Shown: positions 61,455 through 64,000 of the stretch, one piece after another
How the letters are laid out: each line of letters begins with the position of its first letter
Position numbering within the stretch: position 1 is the stretch's first letter
NCBI GenBank assembly: GCA_024637155.1
Contig: JAGXFR010000056.1
Location: 1 to 64,000, forward strand
Direction: 5' to 3'
DNA from: Burkholderiaceae bacterium
GTDB taxonomy: Bacteria; Pseudomonadota; Gammaproteobacteria; Burkholderiales; Burkholderiaceae_E
DNA: 64,000 bases
The notes under the pieces: generated by a model
Database searches by the model: none
Seen by the model: the letters and a program-made list of their open reading frames with translations, nothing else
Told to the model about the DNA's origin: nothing
Position numbers and translations under genes: made by a program

Positions 61455-62381
61455 CTACGACCCGACGACGGCAACCTCCAATTCGCTGATCAGCCGCTCG
61501 CGGCGGCGCACTTCGCGCAGCGAACCTGCTCCCAGACGCGCCACGGCAACGGTGAGGAGCCCCTCGATGGCCGCCACGACCGCGACCGCGCTCGGACCGA
61601 AGAAACTGCTCCCGGTCTCGCAGACTATCGCCTGTTCCGACTCGAGCCCGAGCGGGCAGTCATGCGAGTCGGAGATCGTGATCAGTCCGATCCCCTGCCC
61701 GGCGATGATTCGTGCCAGCTCCAGCGTGGCCCGCGTGTGCGGCGCGTTCGAGAGCATCACGATCAGATCCTGCCGGCCCAGCTGGGCGATCGCGTGCGCA
61801 ATCCCGTGTTCGGAGGCGACCAGCATGTCGACGTCGCTGCGCAACATGCCCAGTCCGTAGGACAGCGTGCTGGCCGCGGCGACCATCTGGCGGGTGCCGA
61901 ACACCTTGACGCGACGCGCTTCCAGCAGTCGAGCGGCGATTCCATCGATATCCACGTGAGCCAGGTTCTCCGCCGTTGCCGCGATGTTCACGCGCTGCTC
62001 GCCGGCGCTCCGGGCAAGGATTCGCGCCCCGCTGTTCGCCTCGTCGCCGTCGCCCAGTTCGGGGGCCTCTCCCCGTGCCCCGGAAACATGGGCTTCCCCG
62101 GAGATCGAACTGCGAAACACGTCCTGAAATTCGTTGAAGCCCTTGAAGCCCAGCTTGCGACTCAGCCGCGTCAGGGTCGAAGCGTTGACACCCGTTGCCT
62201 GGGCGAGCTCGCTGATCGAGGAGACCGCGGTGCGGCGCGGCGCTTCCACCAAGCGCTCAAAACACTGGCGCGCCCGGCTGCCGAGCCGAAAACCGGCCTC
62301 GTCGCGGCGGATGAGCGCGACCAGCGCGCGCATCTGCTCGAGCGTTTTCGGGGGGCGACGGGTGTCGTTGGTGTCATTCAT
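61455..62381 (-). CDS. RpiR-family transcriptional regulator (SIS domain)
   Basis: This 308-residue regulator has an N-terminal helix-turn-helix of the RpiR type (AVSSISELAQATGVNASTLTRLSRKLGFKGFNEFQ, about 74-108) and a C-terminal sugar isomerase-like SIS domain (KVFGTRQMVAAASTL, VMLSNAPHTRATLELA). RpiR regulators respond to phosphosugars or organic acid metabolites. It lies 87 bases upstream of the TAXI-TRAP operon and on the same strand, so it likely controls that operon. I chose the ATG at 62381; the longer open frame starts in an AT-rich region with palindromes. Confidence 0.88.
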   Translation of the reverse strand: MNDTNDTRRPPKTLEQMRALVALIRRDEAGFRLGSRARQCFERLVEAPRRTAVSSISELAQATGVNASTLTRLSRKLGFKGFNEFQDVFRSSISGEAHVSGARGEAPELGDGDEANSGARILARSAGEQRVNIAATAENLAHVDIDGIAARLLEARRVKVFGTRQMVAAASTLSYGLGMLRSDVDMLVASEHGIAHAIAQLGRQDLIVMLSNAPHTRATLELARIIAGQGIGLITISDSHDCPLGLESEQAIVCETGSSFFGPSAVAVVAAIEGLLTVAVARLGAGSLREVRRRERLISELEVAVVGS

Positions 62382-62416
62382 GAGTCCGGCAAGGATACGG
62401 GAAAAGGGTCGCAAAT

Positions 62417-62430
62417 GCAAAAAACTTTGC
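62417..62430. promoter_or_regulatory. AT-rich inverted repeat upstream of the RpiR-type gene
   Basis: GCAAA-AAAC-TTTGC is a perfect 5-base inverted repeat, about 35 bases before the RpiR-type start, in the 78-base gap after the MscS gene. It may be an autoregulatory site; the evidence is only its position and symmetry. Confidence 0.3.
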
Positions 62431-62459
62431 GTATGCCACATGAACGGCAAGTTTATTTG

Positions 62460-64000
62460 CTATGGTTTGGGTTCAGACAATCCGGGACCCATCTGAATCG
62501 CGCTCACCGCACCGCGCATCCGCAACTCGCGCTGGGGAAGCGGCACCTCGATTCCGTGCCGGCGCAGCGCCTTGCGGATTTCCCACAGATAGGACGCCTT
62601 GACCGCTGCCGGGCGCTTGAGCGCTTCGGTCTTGACCCAGACCACGAGTTCGCAGTCCAGACCGTTCTCTCCGAAGCCCACCAGCCAGACCCGCGCTTCG
62701 CGCCCCCGCACGCCAAGCAGTGTGTGCGGCAGGCGCCCCGCCGCATCCAGCCCGGCCTCGACGACCTTGTCCTCGTCTGCTTCGTAGGCCACCCGAAAGG
62801 GAACGTGCACGCGGCGGTTCGGGTCGAGCATCGTCCAGTTGATCACCTTGCGCTCGACGAACTGCGAGTTCGGGACGATCACGTCCAGGCTTTCGTTGGT
62901 GCTCACGACGGTGGCGCGCACGTTGATCGCCTTGATCTCGCCCGTGACCCCGCTGTCCAGCTCGACATAGTCCCCGACCTTGACCGCCCGTTCGAAGAGC
63001 AGGATCAGGCCCGAGAGGAAGTTGTTGACGATCGACTGCAGCCCGAAGCCGATCCCAAGCGCCAACGCGCCGGCGATCAAGGCAAAGTTGGTCAGGTCGA
63101 GCCCGATCGAGGACAGGCCGATGATGAAGCCGATCAGGATGATCATGTAGTGTGACAGGCGACCGGCCGCGTAGAGGGCCGGTTCGCTGCCCGCGGGCAG
63201 GCGTCGCCCGATCCGGCGCAGCACTTGCCGCAGCACATAGGAAAACAGCCAGGCAATGACGAGGGTCAGCAGAACCTTGACGGCGCCTGCGGCCGTGATC
63301 GGCGTGTCGCCCAGCTTGAAAAGCCGCTTGTCGGCCACTTCGGAAGCGTTCGCCCAGATGGTGCGGGTTGTCTGGAGTCCGCCGGCGACCAGCCCCCCGA
63401 AGGTGCCCTCGGCGCGGGACAGCTGCAGATCGACCCATTCGAGCAACAGCTTCGGGCGCGCGAATTGTTCCTGGAGGCCATGTGCGGCGACAATCGACTG
63501 CTGCGCGAGGCGCAGTCGATCCTGATCGATCAGGTGCACCGCCGTGAGCGTCGTGCTCGAACCCGCACCGCTCGTGGACTCCGCCACCCGCTCGCGCTCG
63601 CGCTCGCTCTCCCGGATCCACCCGTTGGCCTGCCGGCGCAGCGTCGCCAGTTCCTCGGTCCACTCCGCAAGCGAGCTGCGCAGATCGCCCAGGTCCGCAC
63701 TCTTGTCGTCCGCGAGCAGCCGTGCCAGACCGAGCTGCGCGCGCAACTCGATCAGGCGCACCTGCGCGCTGGCTGCCTCGAGACCGGCGCGCACCGCGCG
63801 TTGCTGACGGTAACGCGCGGCGGCCAGGTCCTCCGCGCTCGCCCCCACCGACTGGTTTGCGCGCGTTCCTTCCCGCGCTGCCTTCGTCCGCGCGGCATCG
63901 AGCGCCTCACGCGCCGACTCGATTTCCGCCGCGAGGCGCCGGATTTCGGTGGCGTCGGCGCTCAGCCGGTCCAGCGCGGCCGCCTTCGTCTCGGCGAGTT
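62460..64000 (-). CDS. MscS-family mechanosensitive channel, 5' end cut by window edge
   Basis: The open frame continues to the window edge with no stop or ribosome site, so the first half is missing; the GTG at 63848 is internal. The visible part starts with a long charged coiled-coil region, then hydrophobic helices, then the MscS core with pore-helix sequence NFALIAGALALGIGFGLQSIVNNFLSG, the KVGDYVEL beta domain and a C-terminal alpha/beta domain. The large N-terminal periplasmic-type region suggests a MscK/YbdG-like or DUF3772-type member rather than small MscS. It is upstream of the RpiR-type gene on the same strand. Confidence 0.88.
   Translation of the reverse strand, partial: LAETKAAALDRLSADATEIRRLAAEIESAREALDAARTKAAREGTRANQSVGASAEDLAAARYRQQRAVRAGLEAASAQVRLIELRAQLGLARLLADDKSADLGDLRSSLAEWTEELATLRRQANGWIRESERERERVAESTSGAGSSTTLTAVHLIDQDRLRLAQQSIVAAHGLQEQFARPKLLLEWVDLQLSRAEGTFGGLVAGGLQTTRTIWANASEVADKRLFKLGDTPITAAGAVKVLLTLVIAWLFSYVLRQVLRRIGRRLPAGSEPALYAAGRLSHYMIILIGFIIGLSSIGLDLTNFALIAGALALGIGFGLQSIVNNFLSGLILLFERAVKVGDYVELDSGVTGEIKAINVRATVVSTNESLDVIVPNSQFVERKVINWTMLDPNRRVHVPFRVAYEADEDKVVEAGLDAAGRLPHTLLGVRGREARVWLVGFGENGLDCELVVWVKTEALKRPAAVKASYLWEIRKALRRHGIEVPLPQRELRMRGAVSAIQMGPGLSEPKP

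Overview
This 64 kb window is chromosomal DNA of high GC content (roughly two-thirds G+C by eye) from a proteobacterium, most likely a betaproteobacterium of the Burkholderiales/Rhodocyclales type. Pointers are the CysB-like LysR regulator, the 1606-residue NAD-glutamate dehydrogenase, the four-subunit FrdABCD beside a rhodoquinone methyltransferase, TRAP and TAXI transporters, heterodimeric acyl-CoA dehydrogenases, and many 4-base ATGA/GTGA stop-start overlaps. I see no tRNA, rRNA, CRISPR array, insertion sequence, phage or integrase. It reads as ordinary chromosome with several accessory metabolic modules.

Layout. 0-6 kb: an NmrA-type reductase, an acid-sugar operon (D-2-hydroxyacid dehydrogenase, DUF1537 kinase, PdxA-family dehydrogenase), and a divergent dsbB/anchored dsbA-like pair. 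6-10 kb: a membrane redox module (tetraheme cytochrome c, Tat-exported 4Fe-4S protein, NrfD-like quinol subunit) flanked by two paralogous nnrU genes. 10-14.4 kb: a two-gene signalling unit, a five-PAS plus GAF protein without kinase and a membrane hybrid histidine kinase. 14.5-22.5 kb: two small proteins, serC, NAD-glutamate dehydrogenase and a CysB-like regulator. 22.6-27.3 kb: frdABCD and divergent rquA, the genetic signature of rhodoquinol-dependent fumarate reduction. 27.3-30.6 kb: MgtC-like protein, a quinone-oxidoreductase-like MDR enzyme, a PLP dehydratase and a carboxymuconolactone-decarboxylase-like protein. 30.7-36.4 kb: a split MacAB-type exporter whose adaptor carries two inserted Spy/CpxP-like segments, then two BON-domain lipoproteins flanking a MarR regulator. 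36.6-43 kb: paired acyl-CoA dehydrogenases and purL. 43-51 kb: a fused hydantoinase/oxoprolinase, an Asp/Glu/hydantoin racemase-like protein and a winged-helix regulator, divergent from a DctPQM TRAP transporter. 51-57 kb: NAD(P)HX repair enzyme, pgi, an orphan LolD/YbbA-like ATPase sharing start-codon bases with a TesA-like esterase, and succinate-semialdehyde dehydrogenase. 57-64 kb: UspA protein, fused TAXI-TRAP permease, its binding protein, an RpiR-type regulator and a truncated MscS-family channel.

How they work together. The window suggests a metabolically flexible, facultatively anaerobic heterotroph. It imports organic acids through two different TRAP systems, degrades acid sugars, hydantoin/oxoproline-like compounds and acyl-CoAs, and can probably re-oxidise quinol with fumarate via rhodoquinone. 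It has further periplasmic redox and disulfide chemistry. The points most worth a second look are the MacA-like adaptor with duplicated Spy-like segments, the frd-rquA divergon with a perfect inverted repeat, the redox module bracketed by twin nnrU genes, and a consensus promoter overlapped by a candidate MarR operator. All calls were made by reading the sequence; no database search was run.
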